Part shown: one piece after another, positions 41,471 through 50,304 of the stretch
Layout: each line of letters begins with the position of its first letter
Position numbering within the stretch: position 1 is the stretch's first letter
Program-made: the position numbers and the translations under genes
Origin: Pedobacter sp. ok626
GTDB lineage: Bacteria; Bacteroidota; Bacteroidia; Sphingobacteriales; Sphingobacteriaceae
DNA: 64,000 bases
Direction: 5' to 3'
NCBI RefSeq assembly: GCF_900100435.1
Contig: NZ_FNEX01000011.1
Location: 1-64,000, forward strand
Notes under the pieces: generated by a model
What the model was told of the DNA's origin: nothing
Database searches by the model: none
The model's input: only the letters and a program-made list of their open reading frames with translations

Positions 41471-44400
41471 GTTTCAATGCTGCTTTTAATGATTGTTCTA
41501 ATTCAGTATTCGTTTTGTGTTCTTTTGACCAGTATGAATAGATGGCTGGAATCACAAATAGGGTTAAGATCAATGCAAAGGTGGTTCCGCCTACAATTAC
41601 AATTCCCATACCCATTCTACTTTTCGCTGCGGCTCCTAAAGCCATGGCAATAGGAAGAGCACCAATAGCGATGGCTAAACTGGTCATTAGGATTGGTCTT
41701 AACCTCGAAACTGAAGCCTCCCTAATCGCATCATGCACACTTTTTCCTTGTTCTTTAAGCTGGTTGGCAAACTCAAGAATCAAAATACCATTCTTGGTTA
41801 CCAAACCAATCAACATGATCGTGCCAATCTGGCTAAATATATTCCAGCTCTGACCAAATAACCAGAGGGATAAAAATGCCCCGGCAACAGCCATAGGTAC
41901 TGTTAAAATAATGATAATCGGATCTATAAAGCTTTCGAACTGCGCCGAAAGAATCAGATAAACCAGTAGCAAGGCCAATCCGAAGGCGAAAAGCGTATTT
42001 GAAGAACTTTCCTTGAAGTCCCGTGACTCACCGCCAAGGTCTGTTGTGAAAGTTTCATCCAATACTTTTTCGGCAATCCGGTCCATTGCAGCGATACCTT
42101 CTCCAATGCTTTTGCCCGGTGCCAGACCAGCAGAAACTGTTGCGGCTGTAAGTCGGTTGTTACGGTAAAGTTGTGGCGGACTGCTTTCTTCTTTTGCGGT
42201 TACCAGGTTGTCCAGTTGGATCAGTTCTCCATTACTATTGCGTACATATACCGAGCTCAGATCTAATGGATCTTTACGATCGCCAACTTCAAACTGACCA
42301 ATCACCTGGTATTGTTTTCCATTCATAAAGAAATAGGAGAAACGCTGACCACTTAAACCTAGTTGCAAGGCTGTACCAATATCCGCAACTGATACGCCGA
42401 GGTTTTTGGCCTTATCCCTGTCAATAGTCAAGTCAATTTCGGGCTTGTTGAACTTTAAGTTTACATCCGAAGTAGTGAAGGTTGGATCTTTAGCCACTTC
42501 CTCCATAAACAATGGGACCTTTTCGCGTAACTTTTCAAAGTTCTGCGCCTGGATGATATAATTGACAGGTAGTCCACCACGACGACCTACGGAGATGGTA
42601 GGCTGTTGAGTAACCACTACTTTTCCTTCCGAATATTTACGGGTAATCTTGGTTAGGTCAGCTGCGATCTCCGCCTGAGTTCTATTTCTTTCTGAAGGAT
42701 CTGTTAAACCCATCCTTACGAATCCACTATTGGTAGAGCCTGAACCGCCAAAACCTGGAGAAGTGATAGTAATATTTACTTTCTTTTCGGGTACCGAGTC
42801 GTTAACCATCTGGTTTATTTTCATCATAAACCTATCTGTATACGCAAATGAAGAACCTTCAGGCGTAGTCAGGTTCATGTTAATCGCACTTCGATCATCA
42901 TAAGGAGCGGTTTCCTTCGGTAATATCTTCCAGAACAACACAATCAGGCCAACGCAGACCATGATAATCGGAATGGCTAACCATTTTCTGTCCAGAAACT
43001 TATTTAATTTTTCTGCGTAACCTTCATTCAGTTTTACAAAGTATGGCTCCGTTATTTCGTAGAACCTTGTTTTTTTATGCCCTGTTTTTTTCATCAGATA
43101 GGCATTCAACATCGGCGTTAAAGTAAGCGATACAAAGGCCGATATTAAAACGGCAGCTCCAATTACCACTCCAAACTCCCTAAACAGCCGGCCCACGAAG
43201 CCTTGTAAGAATATTACGGGTAAAAATACGGCAGCGAGGGTAATGGAAATGGAGATTACGGCAAAAAAGATCTCATTAGAGCCTTTTATGGCTGCCTCGA
43301 AAGGAGAATAGCCCTCTTCTACTTTTTTAAAGATGTTTTCTGTAACTACGATACCATCATCTACCACCAGACCCGTTGCCAACACAATGGCCAATAATGA
43401 AAGTACATTGATGGAGAATCCAAAAATGTACATGATAAAAAAGGTGAATACCAGTGATACTGGAATGTCAATAAGCGGTCGTATGGCGATAGCCCAATCC
43501 CTGAAAAACAAATATATGATCAGGATTACCAGAATCAAAGAGAGGATAATGGTCTCTGCAACCTCCGTTACTGATGCTTTAATAAATTTGGTAGTATCTA
43601 AAGAGATGTTCAATTTAATATCAGATGGAACATCTTTTTCCAATTGGGCAAAACGTTTGTCAAACTCTTTAGAGATATCAAGGTAATTTGCGCCAGGTTG
43701 GGGGATAAGGCCCACGGCAACCATCGGTTTGCCCGATTCTCTTAATACTGTTTCTTCGTTTTCCGAGCCCAGTTCTGCAAAACCAATGTCCTTTAAACGG
43801 ACTACATTGCCGGTCTCATTTTTCAGGATTAGGTTATTGAACTCATCTGCAGTGGTTAATTTTCCTAATGTTTTTACGATGAGCTCAGTATTAGCTCCTG
43901 TGATCTTTCCAGAAGGCAATTCCACATTCTCTTTATCAAGTGCCGCTACAATATCCTGGGTTGTTAAGCCGTAAGCAGCCAGTTTATCCGGCGAAATGCG
44001 AATACGCATGGCATACTTTCTTTGCCCCATGATTTGTACGCTACTGACACCGGTAATGGTTTGCAACCTATCCGCAATTACATTCTCTGCATAATCACTC
44101 AACTCCATTACATTGCGTTTATCACTCTGTATGGTCATCGTAATCACGGCATCCGAGCTCGCATCAGCTTTACTTACAACCGGATTACCATCAATATCTT
44201 TAGGTAGCCTTCTGGCCGCTTCAGATACTTTATCGCGCACATCATTGGCCGCGTCATCAATGTTTTTATTTAGGTTAAATTCGATGGTGATGTTACTACT
44301 TCCCTGGTTGCTTGATGAGGAGATGTTTCTGATCCCGTCGATACCATTAATGGATTTTTCGAGTGGTTCAGTAATCTGTGATTCAATAATGTCCGAATTG

Positions 44401-44561
44401 GCCCCCGGGTAAGATGTCCGTACATTAATTACTGTAGGATCGATGTTTGGATATTCCCTTACACCCAGAAAATTATACCCGATTACCCCAAATAAGAGGA
44501 TCGCCAGGTTCATCACAATGGCCAGTACTGGCCTCTTTATACTGGTGGTGGAAATACTCAT
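41457..44561 (-). CDS. RND efflux permease, HAE1/AcrB-like
   Basis: A 1034-residue inner-membrane pump beginning MSISTTSIKRPVLAIVMNLAI, the usual AcrB/MexB-type start. Twelve membrane segments fall in two halves with large periplasmic loops. The paired acidic residues of membrane segment 4 (LATGLVVDDGIVVTENIF), which carry protons, are present, as are the G-rich loop LSLLAIV and C-terminal half SLAIAIGALPIAMALG. It exports drugs or other hydrophobic compounds together with the adaptor and TolC proteins encoded next to it. The gene overlaps the adaptor by 4 bases and TolC by 14, so all three are tightly coupled. No local repressor gene (TetR, MarR) accompanies the operon. Confidence 0.95.
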   Translation of the reverse strand: MSISTTSIKRPVLAIVMNLAILLFGVIGYNFLGVREYPNIDPTVINVRTSYPGANSDIIESQITEPLEKSINGIDGIRNISSSSNQGSSNITIEFNLNKNIDDAANDVRDKVSEAARRLPKDIDGNPVVSKADASSDAVITMTIQSDKRNVMELSDYAENVIADRLQTITGVSSVQIMGQRKYAMRIRISPDKLAAYGLTTQDIVAALDKENVELPSGKITGANTELIVKTLGKLTTADEFNNLILKNETGNVVRLKDIGFAELGSENEETVLRESGKPMVAVGLIPQPGANYLDISKEFDKRFAQLEKDVPSDIKLNISLDTTKFIKASVTEVAETIILSLILVILIIYLFFRDWAIAIRPLIDIPVSLVFTFFIMYIFGFSINVLSLLAIVLATGLVVDDGIVVTENIFKKVEEGYSPFEAAIKGSNEIFFAVISISITLAAVFLPVIFLQGFVGRLFREFGVVIGAAVLISAFVSLTLTPMLNAYLMKKTGHKKTRFYEITEPYFVKLNEGYAEKLNKFLDRKWLAIPIIMVCVGLIVLFWKILPKETAPYDDRSAINMNLTTPEGSSFAYTDRFMMKINQMVNDSVPEKKVNITITSPGFGGSGSTNSGFVRMGLTDPSERNRTQAEIAADLTKITRKYSEGKVVVTQQPTISVGRRGGLPVNYIIQAQNFEKLREKVPLFMEEVAKDPTFTTSDVNLKFNKPEIDLTIDRDKAKNLGVSVADIGTALQLGLSGQRFSYFFMNGKQYQVIGQFEVGDRKDPLDLSSVYVRNSNGELIQLDNLVTAKEESSPPQLYRNNRLTAATVSAGLAPGKSIGEGIAAMDRIAEKVLDETFTTDLGGESRDFKESSSNTLFAFGLALLLVYLILSAQFESFIDPIIIILTVPMAVAGAFLSLWLFGQSWNIFSQIGTIMLIGLVTKNGILILEFANQLKEQGKSVHDAIREASVSRLRPILMTSLAIAIGALPIAMALGAAAKSRMGMGIVIVGGTTFALILTLFVIPAIYSYWSKEHKTNTELEQSLKAALKHEKD

Positions 44562-45652
44562 ATCTTAGACTTGTGATTTATCACTGTTACTTTAACTGGT
44601 GCACCTGGTTTTAAGGCCATTGCTCCGGTTGTTAATACAGTGTCACCAACATTTAAACCCGATGTGATCACAATGTGATCAGCAGTGCGCGTACCTGCCT
44701 CAACTGCTACTTGTTCTGCTTTACCATCTTTAGTAATGTAAACGGTTTTTCCCTTTAATACAGGGATGATGGCTTGGTTCGGAATTAATAAAGCATCTTT
44801 TACGGTACTTAGCGCCAGTTTTATTTTGGCAAAAGAGCCAGGACGCAGTTCATCGTTGGGATTGGGTACCAGTGCTTTTATTTGTAAAGTTCGGGTTTGC
44901 GTATTGATGCCCGGTTCTATGGCGAAAACCTTACCACTAAATGTTTTATTAAGTCCATCCGTAGTAAACGACATTTCTGAGTTCAGTTTGATCTGGCCGA
45001 TATATTTCTCAGGAACAGAGAAGCTGATTTTTAAAGGGTTTACACTGGATAAGGTTGCGATAAGTGTTGTCGGCGTGATGTAACCGCCCACCGAAATGGA
45101 GCGCAAACCAATTTTGCCACTAAAAGGTGCATAGATGGCCGTTTTTGCCAGTTGCGCCCGGATCAGCTGAGTTTGTGCTTTTAAAGATTGTAGATCGGCA
45201 AGCGAGGTATCATATTCTTCCTGACTTATAGCACCTTTTTCCAACAGTTGTTTTGATCGGTTTTCATTGGTGGCAGATAGCTGTTGCTTGGTTAGCGCTT
45301 GCTGTAATTGCGCCTGTATATCTCTATCATTAATCTTAACCAGCAAACTGCCTTTACTTACATTAGCACCTTCTTTGAAATTAATACTGGTCACTAAACC
45401 GGATACTTCACTGCGCAGTTCAACAGATTCGTTGGCTTCCAAAGTCCCCGTGACTTCCAGATCGTTGGTAAAGTCGCCCGCAGTAACTACAATTCCATCA
45501 ACCTGTAAACCTTTAGAAGGACCACCTTTGCCGCCGCCTTTGCCCATGCTTGCTCCCTCTGCTGCGATTTTTTTATTCGCCGAAATTCTGTAATAGATTA
45601 AATAAGCTGCCCCGACAATAAGTAGGGTGTAAATGATGTACTTTACTTTCAT
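44558..45652 (-). CDS. HlyD-type periplasmic adaptor of RND efflux pump
   Basis: From the ATG at 45652 the product is 364 residues. The frame stays open to 45751, but that part would overlap the -7 box and has no sensible N-terminus, whereas MKVKYIIYTLLIVGAAYLIYY at 45652 is an ideal membrane anchor. Then come a G/K-rich linker, the lipoyl half (TLEANESVELRSEVSGLVT), the alpha-hairpin (KQQLSATNENRSKQLLEKGAISQEEYD), the second half with KTAIYAPFSGKIG and a beta-barrel part. This is the MexA/AcrA arrangement that bridges RND pump and TolC. It is first in the operon and overlaps the RND gene by 4 bases. Confidence 0.93.
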   Translation of the reverse strand: MKVKYIIYTLLIVGAAYLIYYRISANKKIAAEGASMGKGGGKGGPSKGLQVDGIVVTAGDFTNDLEVTGTLEANESVELRSEVSGLVTSINFKEGANVSKGSLLVKINDRDIQAQLQQALTKQQLSATNENRSKQLLEKGAISQEEYDTSLADLQSLKAQTQLIRAQLAKTAIYAPFSGKIGLRSISVGGYITPTTLIATLSSVNPLKISFSVPEKYIGQIKLNSEMSFTTDGLNKTFSGKVFAIEPGINTQTRTLQIKALVPNPNDELRPGSFAKIKLALSTVKDALLIPNQAIIPVLKGKTVYITKDGKAEQVAVEAGTRTADHIVITSGLNVGDTVLTTGAMALKPGAPVKVTVINHKSKI

Positions 45653-45748
45653 TTGTTTTGTGGTTCTTGTTTTACCTGCACTCGAGTTCCGGCGATTGCA
45701 TTTTATACTTGGTTGCGTTAATGATAACGCGCTTGAAAGGTTAACACA

Positions 45749-45756
45749 CAAAAATA
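45749..45756 (-). promoter_or_regulatory. Bacteroidota -7 box for the efflux operon
   Basis: On the minus strand this reads TATTTTTG, fitting TAnnTTTG, about 97 bases upstream of the adaptor ATG at 45652. It leaves a leader of about 90 bases, room for regulation, and argues against starts as far up as 45751. Confidence 0.45.
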
Positions 45757-45854
45757 TCTAAAATGACCATAGCAGGTTGTATTAAGTGTGTTACAGGTAC
45801 GGTGATTTTTGAAATAAATTCCTTACTCCGATCGCCTTTTTGCCCAGTTTTATC

Positions 45855-45862
45855 TAAGTTTG
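45855..45862 (+). promoter_or_regulatory. Bacteroidota -7 box for the M61 peptidase gene
   Basis: TAAGTTTG matches TAnnTTTG exactly, 64 bases upstream of the ATG at 45927. No matching -33 TTTG at the usual distance was found. Confidence 0.45.
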
Positions 45863-45926
45863 GCACAATTTAGCGAATTTTGCATATCCTTATGCTAGCT
45901 ACACAACCGTTAAAAGAAAAAGATCA

Positions 45927-47714
45927 ATGAAAAAATCATTATTAGCATTAGTAATATTACTATCAGTAGGTATGACGGCCAAATCACAAGTAAAAATAGG
46001 GTTCGAAGTAAGTTTTATTGAACCACAGGCGCACTATGCCGAAATAGAAATGACCATTTCTGGTCTAGTGAAAGACCATATAGACGTAAAAATGCCAGTG
46101 TGGGCACCGGGTTCTTATCTGGTACGTGAGTTTTCAAAAAGCGTAGAAGGCTTTAATGCTACAACGGGCGGCAAAACATTAAAGTATGAAAAAGTAAGAA
46201 AAAATACCTGGAGAGTACATACTGCAAAAGCAAATTCAGTTAAAATCAAATATAGAGTTTATGCTTTCGAGACTTCAGTGCGGACTTCGTTTATCGATGA
46301 TACCCATGCGTTCTTGTCAAGCACAGGCATTTTCATGTATCCTGATGGATTGTTGAAAGAAGCGAGTACCGTAAAAATTATCCCTTACAAAGGCTGGACT
46401 AAAGTATCAACTGGATTAGAGCCTGTTGCTGGAAAGGAATTTACGTATACGGCTCCTGATTTTGATATCTTATTTGATAGCCCTATTGAAGTCGGTAATC
46501 AGGATATCTTTGAATTTATGGCCTCTGGTGTAAAACATGAGGTTGCTATGTTTGGCGGTGGTAACTATGACAAGGAAAAGTTAAAGGTGGATATGGCTAA
46601 AATCGTAGCGCAAGGAACTGCAATTTATGGCGAAAACCCAAATAAGCATTATACCTTTATTGTGCACAATTTCTCCACAGGTGGTGGAGGTTTGGAACAC
46701 TTAAATTCTTGCGTATTAGGTGCTAGTCGTAATGCTTATGGGACTAAAGAGGGTTATAAGGGTTTCTTAGATCTTGTTGCTCATGAGTATTATCACCTTT
46801 GGAACGTAAAAAGACTTCGTCCTGTAGCTTTAGGTCCATTTGATTATGACAATGAAAATTATACAACCAATCTGTGGGTAGCAGAAGGTTTTACCGCTTA
46901 CTACGAAAATAAATTGATGTTGCGTGCAGGATTTATCACCGAAAAGGAATTTGTAGATCAGTTGGTTACTGCAGTGAGCAATGTATCTAATATTCCGGGT
47001 GCACAGGTGCAATCTGTAGCTGAAGCCAGCTATGATGCATGGATCAAATTATACAGACCTAACGAAAACTCAAACAACACTACGGTTTCTTATTATGCCA
47101 AAGGTGAGGTAGTGGGTATATTAATGGATATTGCAATTGCACAGGCTACAAAGGGAGCTAAAAGTCTGGATGATGTGATGAAAGCCATGTACCTGCAAAA
47201 TAAAGCACAGAAAAGAGGTTATACTGACGCCGAATTTAAGGCTATGGTAGAGAAAATCAGTGGACAGGATTTTACTGATTTCTGGGCCAAATATGTGAAT
47301 GGTACTGCCTTAGCAGAATACGCGAAGTATTTTGGTTATGCTGGAATAAAAGTAACCAACGAAATGGAAGGTAAAAGTAGCCCGTATTTAGGCGTTACTT
47401 CTAAAAAGACTGAAGGAAGAATGTTTATTACATCAATCATGCGCAATACTTCTGCATGGGTGGATGGCTTAAGTGTGAACGATGAATTGATCAGCATTGA
47501 TGGCACACCAATAGAATCTGCTGTAGAGCGCATGCCAGCGATCAGCAGTAAAAAAGCGGGTGATGTTGTAGTGGTTAAAGTAGCAAGAGACGGAAGGATT
47601 AGAGACTTTAATGTTACGCTTAAGAATTATCCAGGTATCAAGTTAGTAGGCGAGATCGATGATAATGCGAGCGAATTGCAGAAGAAGGTTCGTCAAGCAT
47701 GGTTTAAAAAATAA
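45927..47714 (+). CDS. M61-family (glycyl aminopeptidase-like) metallopeptidase with PDZ domain
   Basis: A 595-residue exported protein with signal peptide MKKSLLALVILLSVGMTAKSQ. The N-terminal half is beta-rich, with MPVWAPGSYLVREFSKSV typical of M61. The zinc-peptidase core has HEYYH at residues 286-290 and the third ligand Glu320 in WVAEGFTAYYENK. A C-terminal PDZ domain occupies about 480-580 (SPYLGVTSKK..GLSVNDELISIDGTPIE). M61 enzymes cleave N-terminal glycine or other small residues; PDZ domains position substrates. It is probably periplasmic. It is monocistronic: a -7 box upstream and hairpins downstream at 47716-47782 and 47817-47853. The length is normal for the family. Confidence 0.95.
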   Translation: MKKSLLALVILLSVGMTAKSQVKIGFEVSFIEPQAHYAEIEMTISGLVKDHIDVKMPVWAPGSYLVREFSKSVEGFNATTGGKTLKYEKVRKNTWRVHTAKANSVKIKYRVYAFETSVRTSFIDDTHAFLSSTGIFMYPDGLLKEASTVKIIPYKGWTKVSTGLEPVAGKEFTYTAPDFDILFDSPIEVGNQDIFEFMASGVKHEVAMFGGGNYDKEKLKVDMAKIVAQGTAIYGENPNKHYTFIVHNFSTGGGGLEHLNSCVLGASRNAYGTKEGYKGFLDLVAHEYYHLWNVKRLRPVALGPFDYDNENYTTNLWVAEGFTAYYENKLMLRAGFITEKEFVDQLVTAVSNVSNIPGAQVQSVAEASYDAWIKLYRPNENSNNTTVSYYAKGEVVGILMDIAIAQATKGAKSLDDVMKAMYLQNKAQKRGYTDAEFKAMVEKISGQDFTDFWAKYVNGTALAEYAKYFGYAGIKVTNEMEGKSSPYLGVTSKKTEGRMFITSIMRNTSAWVDGLSVNDELISIDGTPIESAVERMPAISSKKAGDVVVVKVARDGRIRDFNVTLKNYPGIKLVGEIDDNASELQKKVRQAWFKK

Positions 47715-47715
47715 C

Positions 47716-47782
47716 CGTTCTCTTCCAAGAGCTGCATTGCTTCGCTGAAGAAGCGAAGAACGCTAGGCTCTTTCTGAGAAGG
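47716..47782 (+). other. Nested three-stem hairpin in the 3' region of the M61 gene
   Basis: Starting 2 bases after the stop codon, three helices nest: TTCTC/GAGAA (47718/47776), AAGAGC/GCTCTT (47727/47767) and CTTCGCT/AGCGAAG (47740/47752). A small GGTAA-N4-TTACC hairpin (47781-47794) follows directly. It could protect the mRNA end or be a small structured RNA element. Confidence 0.45.
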
Positions 47783-47816
47783 TAATTTTTTACCTGAGTA
47801 AGGAGTTTAAAACAGG

Positions 47817-47853
47817 AGCCTGGATCATATGTCTGATCCAGGCTTTTTGTTTG
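47817..47853 (+). terminator. Rho-independent terminator after the M61 gene
   Basis: AGCCTGGATCA (47817-47827) pairs perfectly with TGATCCAGGCT (47834-47844) around a 6-base loop and is followed by a T-rich tail. Confidence 0.88.
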
Positions 47854-48174
47854 TACGAATATCTTGTGATATGGCTCTTTATCTGGCTAAAGTGTCGCGC
47901 TAGGAGGCCAATAATTTGCCTTTATAAAGGCCGTTTGAAAAATATTTTTATTTTTTTGCATTTATCATCAATACTGGTAGCAAAAGTGGTATCGTCAAAA
48001 GGCCGGTAAGGGCATGAATACAGCGGTTTATGGTCTTTTTCTCTTAAAATGATTATTTCGATAAGGGCAATTTTTCAATAGGCGTTTAAAGGGGATTGAG
48101 GGTGGGGTGCCGAATTATGGTTTTTTCAATGGCATAGCTATTGTAAATATCATGTTACATCAAATCATTAAATC
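47854..48174. promoter_or_regulatory. Gap with an imperfect sigma-54-like site at 48130-48145
   Basis: About 320 bases without a supported gene. TGGCAT at 48130 and TTGTA at 48141 have the TGGCAY-N5-TTGCW arrangement of a -24/-12 promoter (GG and the -12 pair ten bases apart), but the -12 pair reads GT instead of GC. The site lies 30-45 bases before the lipoprotein ATG. No TAnnTTTG box was seen. Confidence 0.3.
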
Positions 48175-48549
48175 ATGAAAAACATAGTAAAAATTCTTGG
48201 CGTATTCCTAATTATAACGACGGTTATGATGTCTTGTAAAAAAGATACAGATCCTGCAACAAAAGATTTCTTTGTAGGTACTTATAAAGGTTCAGTTTCT
48301 TATGCCAAAGACAGCAGTACCATTACCAGTTCAGATGGAAAGATTACAGTTAGTAAAGTTGGGGAAACTTACAATTTCTTTTTCGGTAATAACATCCCTG
48401 ATATTACAGGTGTGAAGTTTGAAAAACAAGGAGACAATACTTATGTAAGTGTTGGAAGTGGATTAACTGGGATTACCATTGATGCAAGCACTTTAAAAAT
48501 GTTTGTAGCTAAAGATGGCGCAACTTGGACAGCTGATTGTACAAGGTAG
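48175..48549 (+). CDS. Small lipoprotein, unknown function
   Basis: A 124-residue protein with a lipoprotein signal peptide and lipobox MMSC (acceptor Cys21), followed by a KKDTDPATK linker typical of exported Bacteroidota lipoproteins. The mature 100 residues look like a small beta-barrel or sandwich (FFVGTYKGSVSYA, ITVSKVGETYNFFFG, ITGVKFEKQG), the layout of lipocalin-like small lipoproteins; I cannot name a family. A final Cys (ADCTR) could form a disulfide. It is monocistronic, with a possible sigma-54-like site upstream and a terminator downstream. Lipidation is well supported; the role is unknown. Confidence 0.8.
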   Translation: MKNIVKILGVFLIITTVMMSCKKDTDPATKDFFVGTYKGSVSYAKDSSTITSSDGKITVSKVGETYNFFFGNNIPDITGVKFEKQGDNTYVSVGSGLTGITIDASTLKMFVAKDGATWTADCTR

Positions 48550-48584
48550 TATTTTAGGCTCTCTAGATTTTTTTTAAATACAAA

Positions 48585-48618
48585 GGGCGGTAGGTGTTTA
48601 ACCTGCCGCCCTCTTTTT
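48585..48618. terminator. Bidirectional terminator between lipoprotein and beta-barrel genes
   Basis: GGGCGGTAGGT (48585-48595) pairs with ACCTGCCGCCC (48601-48611), 11 bp with one wobble pair and a 5-base loop. T-runs follow on the plus strand. On the other side AAA precedes it, with further T/A-rich sequence, so it may serve both convergent genes. Confidence 0.85.
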
Positions 48619-48638
48619 TGATGTTATTTTAAGGTTGT

Positions 48639-49115
48639 TTAGAAAGCGAAACGAACGCCTAAACCTATATCACCACCCCAGAAACCAGTGCTTGGAGTTA
48701 ATTGTAACGCTGGAACCCAGTCCAAAGATAAGTTGATAGGTGCATCTTTAAATTTGTAGTCTAAACCTAAAACACCGTTAGCTGATAGATAAACGTCACC
48801 ATCACCATGTTTTATCTTGTAAGAACCGATAGTTGCACCTGCACCATAGTACCAGTTTAATCCTGGAGCGTTGGCGATTGGTTTATAAACTTCATATAAA
48901 CCGGTTAGGTTAGCATAAGAAGCACCACTGTTGCTTCTAAAGTTTCCGATTAATTCCAACATAGCTCCTTTACTTAGGGCAGTTTTAAAACTTACTCCAT
49001 TAGCAGAACCAAAACGACCACCGATTGCGTTATTGTAGCTCTGAGCCGAAGCAGTAGTCATATTAAAAGTAAAAAGTGCAGCAACGGCAATAAAAGTGAA
49101 TAATAATTTCTTCAT
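48639..49115 (-). CDS. Small outer-membrane beta-barrel protein
   Basis: A 158-residue protein with a signal peptide ending TASAQ (residue 25). The remaining 130 residues show regular amphipathic strands (AIGGRFGSANGVSFKTAL, AMLELIGNFRS, LNWYYGAGATIGSY, GVLGLDYKF, INLSLDWVPALQL) and end with ...GVRFAF. The C-terminal Phe with alternating hydrophobic residues is the usual signal of an outer-membrane beta-barrel of about eight strands. Related proteins are often unassigned or involved in stress or adhesion; I do not claim a function. It is monocistronic and divergent from the glycosylasparaginase gene. Confidence 0.82.
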   Translation of the reverse strand: MKKLLFTFIAVAALFTFNMTTASAQSYNNAIGGRFGSANGVSFKTALSKGAMLELIGNFRSNSGASYANLTGLYEVYKPIANAPGLNWYYGAGATIGSYKIKHGDGDVYLSANGVLGLDYKFKDAPINLSLDWVPALQLTPSTGFWGGDIGLGVRFAF

Positions 49116-49239
49116 AATTTTTGTTTGTGTATGTGTTAATTGTTTTATTGAAACAGGCTTAGCAACTATTGTGCCGAAGTTAACAAATGTTTAAGTAAAT
49201 TTTAATCCTGAAGCAAGAGGTTAAACAATTGGATTATAT

Positions 49240-49247
49240 TAGTTTTG
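49240..49247 (+). promoter_or_regulatory. Bacteroidota -7 box for glycosylasparaginase operon
   Basis: TAGTTTTG matches TAnnTTTG exactly and ends 16 bases before the ATG at 49264. Confidence 0.55.
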
Positions 49248-49263
49248 ATCATATTCTTTAGAG

Positions 49264-50289
49264 ATGCAGAACAGACGTAAATTTATCAAACTTTCAGCCT
49301 TCGGAATTCCGATGCTCTCCTCATTTGGTTCATTATCGAGAGATTTTACCACAGCAAGGGGGCAGGTGAAGCCTATTGTTATTTCTACCTGGGATTTTGG
49401 AATCGCAGCCAATCAAGCCGCATGGAAGGTCTTATCAACAGGTGGTAGGGCTTTGGATGCCGTGGAGCAAGGAGTACATGTTCCCGAAGCTGACCCAAAA
49501 AATCAGTCTGTGGGTTACGGTGGTTTACCGGATAGAGATGGACATGTGACCTTAGATGCATGCATTATGGATGAGTTGGGGAATTGTGGATCTGTAGCAG
49601 GATTAGAACACATCATGCATCCCATTTCTGTTGCCCGATTGGTGATGGAGAAAACTCCTCATGTAATGTTGGTTGGGGACGGAGCTTTACAATTTGCGCT
49701 GGAGAATGACTTTAAAAAAGAGAACTTATTAACCAAAGAAAGTGAGAAAGCCTGGAAAGAATGGCTAAAGACAGCCAAATATGAGCCTGTGATGAATATC
49801 GAAAACAAGCTTTATGATAAAGCTGCACCACAGAAATTACCGGGTAATCAATATAACCACGATACCATTGGGATGTTGGCCATTGATGCTAAAGGGAATT
49901 TATCCGGCGCCTGTACTACCAGTGGGATGGCTTATAAATTGCATGGAAGAGTCGGCGACAGTCCAATTATTGGTGCCGGACTCTATGTCGACAATGAAAT
50001 TGGTGGAGCTACTTCTACTGGGGTGGGCGAAGAGGTGATCCGTAATGTAGGCAGCTTTTTGGTAGTCGAGCTGATGCGTCAGGGCTACTCGCCCGAGGAC
50101 GCTTGTAAGGAAGCGGTAATGCGCATTATTAAAAAGAAACCGGATATTGCGAAAAAGATACAAGTGGGCTTTCTTGCACTCAATAAAAAGGGTGAGTATG
50201 GAGCCTATGCTATTCAAAAGGGCTTCAGTTATGCTGTCTGTACCAGTCAAAAAAACGACCTTTTGATAGATGGGAAAAGTTATTATTAA
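49264..50289 (+). CDS. N(4)-(beta-N-acetylglucosaminyl)-L-asparaginase (glycosylasparaginase)
   Basis: A 341-residue Ntn hydrolase. The N-terminus MQNRRKFIKLSAFGIP looks like a twin-arginine signal. The alpha chain starts with KPIVISTWDFG and a GGRALDAVEQGV motif. The autocleavage site is HDTIGM, in which Thr201 becomes the N-terminal nucleophile of the beta chain. The substrate-binding GDSPIIGAGLYVDN and TGVGEEVIR follow. The enzyme cleaves the GlcNAc-Asn bond of N-glycan remnants, releasing aspartate. With its signal it would act in the periplasm. It shares an operon with cutC, 15 bases downstream, a pairing frequent in Bacteroidota. A TAnnTTTG box precedes it. Confidence 0.93.
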   Translation: MQNRRKFIKLSAFGIPMLSSFGSLSRDFTTARGQVKPIVISTWDFGIAANQAAWKVLSTGGRALDAVEQGVHVPEADPKNQSVGYGGLPDRDGHVTLDACIMDELGNCGSVAGLEHIMHPISVARLVMEKTPHVMLVGDGALQFALENDFKKENLLTKESEKAWKEWLKTAKYEPVMNIENKLYDKAAPQKLPGNQYNHDTIGMLAIDAKGNLSGACTTSGMAYKLHGRVGDSPIIGAGLYVDNEIGGATSTGVGEEVIRNVGSFLVVELMRQGYSPEDACKEAVMRIIKKKPDIAKKIQVGFLALNKKGEYGAYAIQKGFSYAVCTSQKNDLLIDGKSYY

Positions 50290-50304
50290 AAGAAAAAGAT
50301 CAGT

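Noticed and set aside
45861..45884. Sigma-54 promoter TGGCAC...TTGCA before the M61 gene
   Set aside because: The GG and GC pairs are 18 bases apart instead of 10; a TAnnTTTG box explains the region better.
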